The notes beneath the pieces are model-generated. The model worked only from the letters and a program-made list of their open reading frames with translations. It had not been told where the DNA came from and did not search any database. Source: Paracoccus lutimaris (GTDB taxonomy: Bacteria; Pseudomonadota; Alphaproteobacteria; Rhodobacterales; Rhodobacteraceae). From it: a stretch of DNA of 64,000 nt. Shown piece after piece: positions 28,566 to 37,294 of this stretch (position 1 is the stretch's first letter; every line of letters starts with the position of its first letter). The stretch covers positions 124,001 to 188,000 of the forward strand of contig NZ_QPJL01000001.1 in the NCBI RefSeq assembly GCF_003337565.1, read 5' to 3'. A program made the translations under genes and the position numbers.

Positions 28566-29798
28566 TCAGGCGGCCTTGGCCTTGCCCTTCACGATCAGAT
28601 GTTCGGGGCCATAGGGAAAGCCGGTGATGTTGCGATTGCCGCTGTCCTCGATCACCAGAATGTCGTGTTCGCGGTAGCCGCCGGCGCCGGGCATGCCCTC
28701 GGGAAGGGTGATCATCGGCTCCATCGAGACGACCATGCCGGGTTCCAGCACGGTGTCGCAATCCTCGCGCAGCTCCAGCCCTGCCTCGCGGCCGTAGTAA
28801 TGCGACAGCACGCCGAAGCTGTGGCCATAGCCGAAACTGCGATATTGCAGCAGGTTTCTGGCCGCATACATCTCGTTCAGCTCGGCCGCGATGTCCGAGC
28901 ATTTCGCGCCGGGCACCAGCAGCTCCTTGCCGCGGTCATGGACCTTGCAGTTGAATTCCCACAGGCGGATATGCTCGTCGCTGGCATGTTCGGCAAACAG
29001 CGTGCGCTCCAGCGCGACGTAATAGCCCGCGACCATCGGGAAGCAGTTCAGCGACAGGATATCGCCACCTTCGATCCGGCGCGAGGTGACCGGGTTATGC
29101 GCGCCATCGGTGTTGATGCCGGACTGGAACCAGGTCCAGGTGTCCAGCAATTCGCCATCCGGCCAGGTCCTGGCGATCTCGCGGACCATGGTGGCGGTCG
29201 AGTGCAGCGCGACCTCGTGTTCGGGGGTGCCGACGGCGGTCGCCTCGACACAGGCCGCCCCGCCCAGATCGGCGATGCGGGCCATCTCGGTGATATGGGC
29301 GATCTCTTCGGCCGACTTGATCATCCGCAGGCGCATGGCGGGGGCGGCGATATCGACGAATTCCACGCCCGCAAACTCGGCCCTGAGCAGCGCCAGCAGG
29401 TCGATATTGACGTGGTCGAACTCGATCCCGATGCGTTTCGCGGTGCCAATGATCTGGCGGATGGCGTGGAAGTAATTGTCCTTCTGCCAGTCGGTATAGG
29501 TCAGGTTCCTGCCGCCAAAGGTCCGGCGCCAGGGCTGGCCGCCATCGATGCCGGCGCTGATCGATGTCGCATGGTCCTGATCGACGAAGAAGCCGTAGCG
29601 CCGCCCGAACTGGCAATACATGAAATCGGCATAGTAATTGATGTTGTGGTAGGACGTGAACAGCGCCGCGTCGATGGCGCTATCGGCCATGTGCTTGCGG
29701 ATCGCGTCCAGCCGGCGCTGCATTTCACCGGCCGAGAACGTGCCCTTGGCCTTCTCGCCGTTGTCGACAAAGTTCTGTAGTCTTTCGCGCTTGGCCAT
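28566..29798 (-). CDS. Creatinase (creatine amidinohydrolase)
   Basis: Hydrolyses creatine to sarcosine and urea. The 410 residues match, from memory, the Pseudomonas/Paracoccus creatinases from end to end: FTSYHNINYYADFMYCQFGR, SISAGIDGGQPWRRTFG, LDTWTWFQSGINTDGAHNPV, GDILSLNCFPMVAGYY, YGHSFGVLSHYYGREAGLEL, and EPMITLPEGMPGAGGYREHD. The catalytic histidine is in DGAHNPV (about residue 233). The fold is the pita-bread M24 family, but creatinases need no metal. The strong match favours creatinase over a generic Xaa-Pro peptidase. A LysR regulator is divergent, and the orphan binding protein lies downstream. Genes for sarcosine oxidase, urease and creatininase are not in the window. Confidence 0.92.
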   Translation of the reverse strand: MAKRERLQNFVDNGEKAKGTFSAGEMQRRLDAIRKHMADSAIDAALFTSYHNINYYADFMYCQFGRRYGFFVDQDHATSISAGIDGGQPWRRTFGGRNLTYTDWQKDNYFHAIRQIIGTAKRIGIEFDHVNIDLLALLRAEFAGVEFVDIAAPAMRLRMIKSAEEIAHITEMARIADLGGAACVEATAVGTPEHEVALHSTATMVREIARTWPDGELLDTWTWFQSGINTDGAHNPVTSRRIEGGDILSLNCFPMVAGYYVALERTLFAEHASDEHIRLWEFNCKVHDRGKELLVPGAKCSDIAAELNEMYAARNLLQYRSFGYGHSFGVLSHYYGREAGLELREDCDTVLEPGMVVSMEPMITLPEGMPGAGGYREHDILVIEDSGNRNITGFPYGPEHLIVKGKAKAA

Positions 29799-29868
29799 TG
29801 GCCCCTCCTTGCGTTAGATTTCCTGCAGGGTGTCATCTGCCGATGGCTGTCGTCAAAAGAGGTTTTGT

Positions 29869-29885
29869 AATCTGATGATTAGATT
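29869..29885. promoter_or_regulatory. Candidate LysR-type operator between creatinase and regulator
   Basis: AATCT-N7-AGATT is a perfect dyad of the T-N11-A type used by LysR regulators, 19 bp before the regulator start. TTAGATTT occurs within it (29879-29886) and again at 29814-29821 beside the creatinase start, as expected for a regulator that contacts two sites in a divergent promoter. Confidence 0.5.
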
Positions 29886-29903
29886 TTCTCATGTAAAAGA
29901 CGC

Positions 29904-30803
29904 ATGACCCAACCACCGCTGAACGCCCTGCGCGCCTTCGAGGCCGTTGCCCGGACCGGCAGTTTCCGGGCCGCCGCCGACAGTCTTTTCGTGACCCAAC
30001 CCGCCATCAGCCATCAGGTGAAACATCTGGAACAATGGGTCGGGGCGCCGCTGTTTGATCGCAGCGGCAGGGTTCCGACGCTGCTGCCCCGAGGCGCATC
30101 GCTGGCGCGCGATCTGACCATGGCCTTTGATGCGATCGAGGCGGCCTGCCGCCGGGCACGGCCTGCCGCCTCGGAGAGCGCGCTGGTCGTGGCGGCCATT
30201 CCGTCGGTGGCGATCTGCTGGCTGATTCCGCGACTGCCGCGTTTTCGGGCGCAGCATCCGGAAGTCCAGCTGCGGGTGATCTATGCCCATCATGGTCATG
30301 ACATTGACTTCGCTACGACCGACCTGGCCTTCACCTTTGCCGAATCCTGCCCGGTAGGCGACGGTATCGTGTCCGAGCCCTTTCTGTCCGGGCGCAGCGT
30401 GCCGGTGGCCAGCCCCGCGCTGCTCGGATCGTCGCCCGCGCAGCTGACAAGCCAATGGCTGCTAAAGGTCGGGCTTTTGCATGACAGCGATCTGTCGGGC
30501 TGGCGGACCTGGCTCAGCCGCGCCGGTCAGGCCGTTCCCGATCGGTTGCCGGGCGCAGTCTTTGAGGACTTCAACCTCTTGCGCGCCGCCGCCCTTGCCG
30601 GACAGGGGGTCGCGCTTTGCTCGCTGGCGATGGTGCGGCCCGATCTGGCCGAGGGACGGCTTGTCCAGCTGTCGACCATATCCGTCCTTGAGAACTTCGA
30701 CTATTACCTGACGCAATCCGGCGCGCCCCAGCTCGACGGCGCGCGGCGCCGGGCGAGGCAGACCTTGCTGTCATGGATAAGATCCGAACAGGCCGCGGGC
30801 TAG
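29904..30803 (+). CDS. LysR-family transcriptional regulator (GcvA-like)
   Basis: A 299-residue regulator. The N-terminal winged helix-turn-helix is typical (PPLNALRAFEAVARTGSFRAAADSLFVTQPAISHQVKHLEQWVGAPLFDR). The effector-binding domain follows (SALVVAAIPSVAICWLIPRLPRFRAQHPEVQLRVI). The sequence is closest to the GcvA/AmpR subgroup. It is divergent from creatinase with 105 bp between the starts, so it probably controls creatine use and senses creatine or a product. The candidate site is at 29869-29885. Confidence 0.92.
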   Translation: MTQPPLNALRAFEAVARTGSFRAAADSLFVTQPAISHQVKHLEQWVGAPLFDRSGRVPTLLPRGASLARDLTMAFDAIEAACRRARPAASESALVVAAIPSVAICWLIPRLPRFRAQHPEVQLRVIYAHHGHDIDFATTDLAFTFAESCPVGDGIVSEPFLSGRSVPVASPALLGSSPAQLTSQWLLKVGLLHDSDLSGWRTWLSRAGQAVPDRLPGAVFEDFNLLRAAALAGQGVALCSLAMVRPDLAEGRLVQLSTISVLENFDYYLTQSGAPQLDGARRRARQTLLSWIRSEQAAG

Positions 30804-30879
30804 CCGCGCGCATCGCTTGCGGCAAAGGTCCCTGAAGGCCGGGGGCCGGGACAAAATTTCGACGCTTTGGGGATGGGGT

Positions 30880-30973
30880 GAGAGGCTGGACAACGACCCA
30901 AGCGGGACTCGTTACGGCTGCTTCCTTCCGGACCTGACCGGGTTGGCGAGGCGCTCGCCCGCGCCAACCTCTC
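30880..30973 (-). ncRNA. ffs: Signal recognition particle RNA, small bacterial type (4.5S)
   Basis: On the minus strand, the apical domain GGTCAGGTCCGGAAGGAAGC contains the conserved Ffh-binding GNAR tetraloop and symmetric loop. The ends pair as GAGAGGTTGG with CCAGCCTCTC, which closes a long hairpin of about 94 nt. Its ends were set from this pairing and may be off by a few bases. Confidence 0.95.
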
Positions 30974-31026
30974 GGGGCGTTAGATATGCGCGCGCGCGGC
31001 GGGATGCAAGCCCGTTGGCGGCCATC

Positions 31027-32886
31027 TTACAGATGCAGCCGCAGCTGCAGGAAGCCGCTGTCATCCATGCCGACCGTCTCGACCGGCCTGCTCAGGCGGT
31101 GCAGATGCGGGGCGGCGGCGGGGCTGGTCCCGAACAGCACCGAGGTGCCCGACATCGGCGCGAAACGCCAGCCCGCGCCGCCTTCGGGGGCCAGAACCCG
31201 GCGGCGCGCGATATAGCGCTGCAAGACCTCGCGCGTGCGCGAGGTGCCGTCCAGCAGCACCGGCCGCCCGGCGACCAGTGGCGCGAACATGCCGCAATCG
31301 GAGAGACGGAAACTGTTGGTCACCAGAATGAATTCCTGCGCCGGATCCAGCGGCCGGCCGCGATGCGTCGGCGCGGTGATCCGGTGCGAGTCGGCGCAGG
31401 CCAGACGCCCGTCCGGGGCATAGCGCGGCGGTCGCGTCAAATCGATCTGCCAGTCCAGCCCGTCGATGATGTCAAAGTTATAGCTTGGAAACTCGGGGTC
31501 GATCAGCGGCTGGTCGGCCTGACCCGGTTCGATGCGGCGAAACAGGCTGGCCGAACGTTCGAGCCATTCCAGAACATCGCCGCCGCAGATCCGGATGGCG
31601 CAGATGCGATTCGGAAACAGGTAGATATCGGCGATATTGCGCAGGGTCAGCCGGCCGGCGGGCACATCGGTATAGTGATCGGGGCCACCACGGCCGCCGG
31701 CGCGAAACGGCGCCGCCGCCGACAGGATCGGCAAGCTTTCCCAGCGCGTGCCGCGCAGGGCGCGCCGCACATGCCAGCGCTGCGCCATGGTCACCAGACG
31801 CAGGCCCGGATCCTCGCCGATCAGGGTGAAGTAGCTGCTGAGCGGCAGCTCGGTCCGCCCGACGCGGCGGCGGAAATGGCGCAGGGTTCCGCGATGGGCG
31901 GGCATGGCCGGCGCGGTGACGGCGGGATGGTCCTCATTGCCGTCGACCGGCTCGGCGCGGCAGCGGAACTCGGCGATGCGCCAGCCCGCGCCCTCGGGCT
32001 CAAGGCCAAGATCGATCACCCCAAGATGCGATCCCCAGAAACCCGGCATCACCGCGGGCTTGCCTGCCAGCGTCCCGATGCCCGCATCGATGCCGGGGCC
32101 GCTGGGATGATCGGCGGCCGGAAAGACCCGATGCGTATGTCCGGCGATCACCATATCGATGCCGGGCAGGGCGGCCAGTGCGGTCGCGGCGTTCTCCATC
32201 ATCGGGCCGGGCTCCAATGCGCCGATGCCACTATGGGAGAGCGCCAGAATCAGATCAGCGCCGGCGGCCTGCAGCCGCGCGATCCCGGCCCGGGCGGCGG
32301 TCAGGATATCCTCGACCCGGATCTCGGTCTTCAGCTCCGGCTCCCATTCGACGGTCTGCGGCGGCATGAAGCCGAGGACGCCGATCTGCAGCAGATGCGT
32401 CCGCCCGGCGCGGTCGCGGAACTTGCGCGGCAGCAGGATGTCGGGAAAGCTGGGCAGGGGGCGGCGCGAAACAAGGTTGGTCGCCACGAAGGGAAAGCTT
32501 GCGCCTTCCAAAGTGCGGCGCAGGAAACCCATGCCGAAGCTGAAATCATGATTGCCGATGGTGCCGGCATCATAATCAAGCGCATTCATGGCCGCGATGG
32601 CGGGATGCGGGCGACGCGGCGCGATGTCATCGGCGGCGGCAAGATAGTCGCCCATGGGGCTGCCCTGCAGGAAATCGCCATTGTCGAAAAGCAGGCTGTT
32701 CGTGGCGGTCTTGCGTTCGCGCGCGATCAGCGCCGCCGTCCGCGACAGGCCCAGCCGGGTCGAGGGGCGGTTGGCAAGATAGTCATAGCCCAGCACATGC
32801 ATATGCAGATCGGTCGTCGCCATGATCCGCAAATCGATACGATCGCGGAACTGGTCTGTGGCGTTGGATCGGGCGTCTGACGTCAT
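31027..32886 (-). CDS. 2',3'-cyclic-nucleotide 2'-phosphodiesterase/5'-nucleotidase-like protein without signal peptide
   Basis: A 619-residue CpdB/UshA-type metallophosphatase. The N-terminal dimetal domain has MATTDLHMHVLGYDY, LLFDNGDFLQGSPMG, AGTIGNHDFSFGMGFL and DMVIAGHTHRVFPA. The C-terminal 5'-nucleotidase domain covers about residues 340-590 (LTLRNIADIYLFPNRICAIRI, RPPRYAPDGRLACADSH). Family enzymes are normally exported, but the N-terminus here (MTSDARSNATDQFRDRIDLRI) has no hydrophobic signal and no alternative start supplies one. Either export is unconventional or it works in the cytoplasm. It is divergent from the SRPBCC gene across a strong inverted repeat. Confidence 0.88.
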   Translation of the reverse strand: MTSDARSNATDQFRDRIDLRIMATTDLHMHVLGYDYLANRPSTRLGLSRTAALIARERKTATNSLLFDNGDFLQGSPMGDYLAAADDIAPRRPHPAIAAMNALDYDAGTIGNHDFSFGMGFLRRTLEGASFPFVATNLVSRRPLPSFPDILLPRKFRDRAGRTHLLQIGVLGFMPPQTVEWEPELKTEIRVEDILTAARAGIARLQAAGADLILALSHSGIGALEPGPMMENAATALAALPGIDMVIAGHTHRVFPAADHPSGPGIDAGIGTLAGKPAVMPGFWGSHLGVIDLGLEPEGAGWRIAEFRCRAEPVDGNEDHPAVTAPAMPAHRGTLRHFRRRVGRTELPLSSYFTLIGEDPGLRLVTMAQRWHVRRALRGTRWESLPILSAAAPFRAGGRGGPDHYTDVPAGRLTLRNIADIYLFPNRICAIRICGGDVLEWLERSASLFRRIEPGQADQPLIDPEFPSYNFDIIDGLDWQIDLTRPPRYAPDGRLACADSHRITAPTHRGRPLDPAQEFILVTNSFRLSDCGMFAPLVAGRPVLLDGTSRTREVLQRYIARRRVLAPEGGAGWRFAPMSGTSVLFGTSPAAAPHLHRLSRPVETVGMDDSGFLQLRLHL

Positions 32887-32948
32887 GAAACCTGCGGCTG
32901 GCCAGCATCGACTGTATGCAACTTATGATTGTATATGAAATGCGAAAC

Positions 32949-32976
32949 CATGCAAGCCATGTGGCATGCTTGCATG
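32949..32976. promoter_or_regulatory. Inverted repeat CATGCAAGC/GCTTGCATG in a divergent promoter
   Basis: Two perfect 9-bp arms (32949-32957 and 32968-32976) with a 10-bp spacer lie between the divergent phosphodiesterase and SRPBCC genes. They sit next to an A/T-rich stretch (ttatgattgtatatgaaatg) suited to promoter elements. This is a good operator candidate; the binding protein is unknown. Confidence 0.5.
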
Positions 32977-33035
32977 CCGTGTCGCGACATGGGAAGAAAC
33001 CGTGACTGCAACAGCCAGGAATTCGGTCGCAACAC

Positions 33036-33497
33036 ATGAAGTTCTCGACGCGCCACGAGGCCGATATCCCGGCAGCCACGCTGTTTCGCACCATCAGCAA
33101 CTTCGACGTCATGGAGCGGTCGCTGTCACGCAAGGGCGCCTCGGTCCGCAGGCTGGATTCGCTGTCCGAGCCGGGCACCGGAATGAACTGGCGCATCGAT
33201 TTCGACTGGCGCGGTCGCCGGCGCGAAATCGCGCTTGAGTTGACGCGCCATGACCCGCCGGAAACGCTGGAGCTGCAGGGCCAGTCCGAACATTTCGACC
33301 TGACGATCCGGATGACGGTCGTTGCACTGTCGCCGGTCAGATCGCGGCTGATCTTTGAAACCGACATTCTGCCGCGCGGCATGAAGGCGCGGCTGTTGCT
33401 GCAGACCGCCAAGCTGGGCAAGCCGCAGCTTGACCGGAAATTCGACCGAAGAATCGCCGAATTCGTCGACCAGCTTGTCGCCGCGCAGACGGTCTGA
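33036..33497 (+). CDS. SRPBCC-superfamily protein
   Basis: A 153-residue protein whose pattern fits the START/SRPBCC hydrophobic-pocket fold: MKFSTRHEADIPAATLFRTISNFDVMER, then alternating strands (MNWRIDFDWRGRRREIALELT, MTVVALSPVRSRLIFETDI) and a long C-terminal helix (LDRKFDRRIAEFVDQLV). Such proteins bind lipids or small hydrophobic ligands. No catalytic residue pattern is apparent. It converges on pheA, whose stop lies 31 bp away. Confidence 0.8.
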   Translation: MKFSTRHEADIPAATLFRTISNFDVMERSLSRKGASVRRLDSLSEPGTGMNWRIDFDWRGRRREIALELTRHDPPETLELQGQSEHFDLTIRMTVVALSPVRSRLIFETDILPRGMKARLLLQTAKLGKPQLDRKFDRRIAEFVDQLVAAQTV

Positions 33498-33528
33498 TGG
33501 CCGGCCGCGCAGTGCCGGTGCGTTTGCC

Positions 33529-34410
33529 TCAGTCCCCGGCCGCGGCCTGCAGGGCGCGCAGCGGATCGGCCGGATAGACACCCAGCACGTTCAGGCTTGA
33601 GGTGAAATAGTCCAGTTCTTCAAGCGCGCGGGCGACATGGGGGTCCTCGGGATGGCCCTCGATATCGGCATAGAACTGGGTCGCGGTGAAGACCCCGTCC
33701 ACCATGTAGCTTTCCAGCTTGGTCATGTTCACGCCATTGGTCGCAAAGCCGCCCATCGCCTTGTAAAGCGCGGCGGGGATGTTGCGGACGCGGAACACGA
33801 AGGTGGTCATCATGGTGCCGTCGCCCTCGCTGTTGGGCCGGCGGCTGAAATCGGGCTGGCGCGACATGATCAGGAAGCGCGTGGTGTTGTTGTGGCGGTC
33901 CTCGATATCGGCGGCCAACTCCTCAAGCCCGTAGATCTCGGCGGCGAGCGGCGCGGCAAGGGCTGCCAGCGACTTTTCGCCGCGGCGCGCGATCTCCATC
34001 GCCGAGCCGGCCGTGTCCGCGCCGACGATGCCGCGAATCCCGTGGCGGCGCATGAAGCCCCGGCACTGGCCCAGCAGGACCGGGTGGCTCATGGCGTCGG
34101 TGACGTCGGCAAGCCTGGTGCCCGGCACGCCCATCAGGCTGATGCGGACGCGCACGAAGCCCTCGTCGATGATGTGCAGCCCGCTTTCGGGCAGCAGGTG
34201 GTGGATGTCGGCAACCCGGCCATAGGTGGAGTTTTCGACCGGCAGCATCGCCAGTTCGGCCCGCCCGCTGCGCACGGCCTCGATCACGTCCTCGAAGGTG
34301 CGGCAGGGCAGCGCCTCCATCTGCGGGCGATACGAGCGGCAGGCCTGATGGCTGTAGGCGCCGGGTTCGCCCTGGAATGCGATGACGTTCTGGGTCGGGG
34401 CATCGGTCAT
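33529..34410 (-). CDS. pheA: Prephenate dehydratase
   Basis: Converts prephenate to phenylpyruvate in phenylalanine synthesis. The 293 residues have a PDT domain ([39 protein letters not shown]) with the catalytic threonine region [13 protein letters not shown]-terminal ACT domain follows ([32 protein letters not shown]) containing the ESY effector motif for phenylalanine feedback. There is no chorismate mutase domain, as usual in alphaproteobacteria. The start is ATG 34410 (aaggtg upstream); a longer frame to 34488 is unlikely because the family begins here. Confidence 0.94.
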   Translation of the reverse strand: MTDAPTQNVIAFQGEPGAYSHQACRSYRPQMEALPCRTFEDVIEAVRSGRAELAMLPVENSTYGRVADIHHLLPESGLHIIDEGFVRVRISLMGVPGTRLADVTDAMSHPVLLGQCRGFMRRHGIRGIVGADTAGSAMEIARRGEKSLAALAAPLAAEIYGLEELAADIEDRHNNTTRFLIMSRQPDFSRRPNSEGDGTMMTTFVFRVRNIPAALYKAMGGFATNGVNMTKLESYMVDGVFTATQFYADIEGHPEDPHVARALEELDYFTSSLNVLGVYPADPLRALQAAAGD

Positions 34411-34566
34411 GGATCGCACCTTGCTCTGGGGGTCTTGCGCCCGTGTCGGGACGGCGACGCCGTCGGTTTTGTCATGTCGGGGCGACAACTATACCTTGAA
34501 CCGGCGGAACAAAAGCGGGTAGATACAGCCAAATCCACGGACAGACCGCACAAGGGGCCCGCAGAC

Positions 34567-35109
34567 ATGTTCGATACCATGACCATCACCAAGGCGGCCG
34601 GGGCGCTGATCGGCTCGCTTCTGTTCCTTTTGCTGATGACCTGGGCGGCCTCGGGCATTTACCATATCGGCACCAGCGGCGGTCACGGCGAGGGCGAAGA
34701 GCACGCCCAGGCCTATACCATCGCCGTCGAGGATGCGGGTGGTGGCGATGAGGCCGCCGCAGCCGAGGAAGGCCCCGACTTCGCCACCGTCATGGCTTCG
34801 GCCGATGCCGCTGCCGGCGAAAAGGTCTTTGGCAAGTGCAAGGCCTGCCACAAGCTCGATGGCGCCGACGGCACCGGCCCGCATCTGAACGGCGTCGTCG
34901 ACCGCGCCGTGGCCAGCGTCAGCGGCTTTGGCTATTCCGACGGGATGAAGGCCCATGCTGCCGAGGCGCCGAACTGGACCCCCGAGGCACTCGAGCATTT
35001 CCTGCTGAACCCGAAAGCCGCCGTGAAGGGCACCAAGATGGCCTTTGCCGGCCTGCCCAAGGTGCAGGACCGCGCCAACCTGATCGCCTATCTGCAAAGC
35101 CAGCCGTAA
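34567..35109 (+). CDS. cycM: Membrane-anchored cytochrome c552 (CycM)
   Basis: Membrane-bound c-type cytochrome that carries electrons between the bc1 complex and the aa3 oxidase in Paracoccus. The 180 residues have an N-terminal anchor ([25 protein letters not shown]), an acidic linker, and a class I cytochrome domain with heme motif CKACHK. The axial methionine is in [12 protein letters not shown]. The start [16 protein letters not shown] and the overall match to P. denitrificans CycM are very strong, from memory. A terminator follows at 35135-35169. Confidence 0.96.
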   Translation: MFDTMTITKAAGALIGSLLFLLLMTWAASGIYHIGTSGGHGEGEEHAQAYTIAVEDAGGGDEAAAAEEGPDFATVMASADAAAGEKVFGKCKACHKLDGADGTGPHLNGVVDRAVASVSGFGYSDGMKAHAAEAPNWTPEALEHFLLNPKAAVKGTKMAFAGLPKVQDRANLIAYLQSQP

Positions 35110-35134
35110 CATCCTGCACTTGCAACAAGGTCAC

Positions 35135-35169
35135 GGGCGTCCCATTGGGGCGCCCTTTTCTTTTGGCGC
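35135..35169 (+). terminator. Rho-independent terminator after cycM
   Basis: GGGCGTCCC and GGGGCGCCC form a 9-pair stem (one T-G pair) with loop ATT, followed by TTTTCTTTT. It lies 26 bp past the cycM stop. Confidence 0.85.
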
Positions 35170-35320
35170 GCGGGCCGGGGCCTCCGGTCGCGGCACCCTC
35201 GCGGCGGATCACGCATTTGCTTGTTGAACCCGGGGCGATGCCTGCTAGCCTTGCGCCCGAGGCGGCCCGGACCAACGGGCCCGATGAGCCAAGACGAGCC
35301 AAGAGGATCACAAAGACCCG

Positions 35321-37258
35321 ATGACGACGCCCTTCCTGCGACATGCCCCGCTGGCCCTGATGCTTGCCGTCCTGCCCGGTCTTGGCCTTGCCCAAGATCA
35401 GCAGCCCCAGCAGACCCCAGCGCAAGCCCCGGCACAGACTGCTGGGCAGACCGCCGGGCAACCCCCCGCGCAGGCGCCAAAGCCCGGCATCACCGTCGCC
35501 CATGGCATCGCGACCTTTGGCGAACCCGAGCTGCCCGCCGATTTCAAGCATCTGCGCTATGTGAACCCCGATGCGCCCAAGGGCGGCGAGATTTCGCAAT
35601 CCGGCATTGGCGGCTTTGACAGCTACAACCCCTTTACCCATCGCGGGCGGGCGAATTTCCTGTCGGTCATCATGCTGGAACGGCTGATGGAGGGCACGGC
35701 GGATGAAACCGACAGCGCCTATTGCCTGCTTTGCGAGACCATCGAATATCCCGAAAGCCGCGATTGGGTGATCTTCAACCTGCGCCCCGAGGCGAAGTTC
35801 TCGGACGGCTCGCCCCTGACCGCGCATGACGTGCTGTTCTCGTTCGAACTCCTGCGCGACAAGGGCCTGTCCTCATATCGCACCGGCATCGCCAAGATGG
35901 TGGCCAAGGCCGAGGTGCTGGACGACCACCGGATCAAGTTCTATTTCCAGCCGGGCTATCCACGCCGCGACGTGATCCAGCAGGTCGGCAGCCAGATCGT
36001 CTTTTCGCGCGAGGATTTCCGCAAGAACAAGCGCGACATCGAACAATCCAGCGACAAGCCCTTTATCGGCTCGGGGCCCTATATGGCCGATGCCGCCGAG
36101 ATGGGGCGTTGGGCCAGCGTGCGGCGCAACCCCGACTACTGGGGTAAGGATCTGCCGATCAATGTCGGGCGGCATAATTTCGACAAGATCCGGCTGGAAT
36201 ATTTCGGCGATTACGATGCCGCCTTCGAGGCCTTCAAGGCCGGCGTCTATACCTTCCGCAACGAGGTCTCGTCGATCCACTGGGCGACGCGCTATGATTT
36301 TCCGGCGCTGAAAGCTGGCACGGTCAAGCAGGAGCTGCTGCCCCGGGGCGGCGTCGCCAGCGGCCAGTCCTGGGTCTTCAACCTGCGCCGCGCCAAGTTT
36401 CAGGACATCCGTGTGCGCGAGGCCATCGGGCTGATGTTCAATTTCGAATGGTCGAACGAGACGCTGCTCTACAGCCTGAACACGCGCATCAACTCTTTCT
36501 GGGACAATAGCGAGCTGAAGGCCGTGGGCAAACCGACCGAGGCCGAGCGCCTGCTGCTTGAGCCGCTGCTGAAGCATCTGCCGGACGGGATCCTGACTGC
36601 GGATGCGGTGATCCAGCCGGTTTCGGGCAAGACCCAGCTTGACCGCAAGAACCTGCGCCGGGCCTCGGCACTGCTCGATGAGGCGGGATGGAAAGCCGGG
36701 CCGGACGGCATGCGTGCCAATGCCAAGGGCGAAAAGCTGACGCTGGAAATCCTGAACGACAATCAAAGCGTTGACCGTATCATCAACCCCTTCGTGCAGA
36801 ACCTGCGCGCGCTTGGCATCGATGCGGTGAATGCCCGCGTCGATGATGCCGAGATGGAGACCCGCACCCGCAGCCATAATTTCGACATGGTCACCGAACA
36901 GTTCCCGCAGGGCTATACGGTCGGCGGCGGCGACGAGCAGACCTTTGGCTCGGCCAATGTGGGGGACGTCTTCAACCCGATGGGGCTGGCGAACCCGGCC
37001 ATCGACGCGCTGATCCAGAAGGGCATCGAGGCCATCACGCGCGAGGAAAACGACGCCGTCATCAAGGCGCTGGACCGCAGCCTGCGCGCGCTGCGCTTCT
37101 GGGTGCCGCAATGGTACAAGGCGGAATACACGCTCGCCTATTACGATATCTTTGCCCATCCCCAGAACATGCCCCCCTATGATCTGGGTGAGCTTGATTT
37201 CTGGTGGTATGACGCGGATAAGGCTGCAAAGCTGAAACAGTCTGGCGCGCTGCGCTAA
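35321..37258 (+). CDS. yejA: Oligopeptide ABC transporter binding protein YejA
   Basis: Periplasmic binding protein (SBP family 5) of the Yej importer. The 645 residues have a signal peptide (LALMLAVLPGLGLA). An unusual Gln/Pro/Ala-rich linker of about 30 residues follows, then the YejA core: HGIATFGEPELPADFKHLRYVNPDAPKGG, VIFNLRPEAKFSDGSPLTAHDVLFSFELL, GSGPYMADAAEMGRWASVRRNPDYWGKDLP. Yej systems import peptides, including microcin C and some antimicrobial peptides. It heads the yejABEF operon; yejB starts 36 bp downstream. Confidence 0.93.
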   Translation: MTTPFLRHAPLALMLAVLPGLGLAQDQQPQQTPAQAPAQTAGQTAGQPPAQAPKPGITVAHGIATFGEPELPADFKHLRYVNPDAPKGGEISQSGIGGFDSYNPFTHRGRANFLSVIMLERLMEGTADETDSAYCLLCETIEYPESRDWVIFNLRPEAKFSDGSPLTAHDVLFSFELLRDKGLSSYRTGIAKMVAKAEVLDDHRIKFYFQPGYPRRDVIQQVGSQIVFSREDFRKNKRDIEQSSDKPFIGSGPYMADAAEMGRWASVRRNPDYWGKDLPINVGRHNFDKIRLEYFGDYDAAFEAFKAGVYTFRNEVSSIHWATRYDFPALKAGTVKQELLPRGGVASGQSWVFNLRRAKFQDIRVREAIGLMFNFEWSNETLLYSLNTRINSFWDNSELKAVGKPTEAERLLLEPLLKHLPDGILTADAVIQPVSGKTQLDRKNLRRASALLDEAGWKAGPDGMRANAKGEKLTLEILNDNQSVDRIINPFVQNLRALGIDAVNARVDDAEMETRTRSHNFDMVTEQFPQGYTVGGGDEQTFGSANVGDVFNPMGLANPAIDALIQKGIEAITREENDAVIKALDRSLRALRFWVPQWYKAEYTLAYYDIFAHPQNMPPYDLGELDFWWYDADKAAKLKQSGALR

Positions 37259-37294
37259 GGGCTGCGAAACAGGCGGGGCGCAAGAGACAGTCGG

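Noticed and set aside
30817..32880. 687-codon plus-strand frame over the phosphodiesterase and SRP RNA
   Set aside because: It crosses the SRP RNA and is antisense to a clear metallophosphatase.
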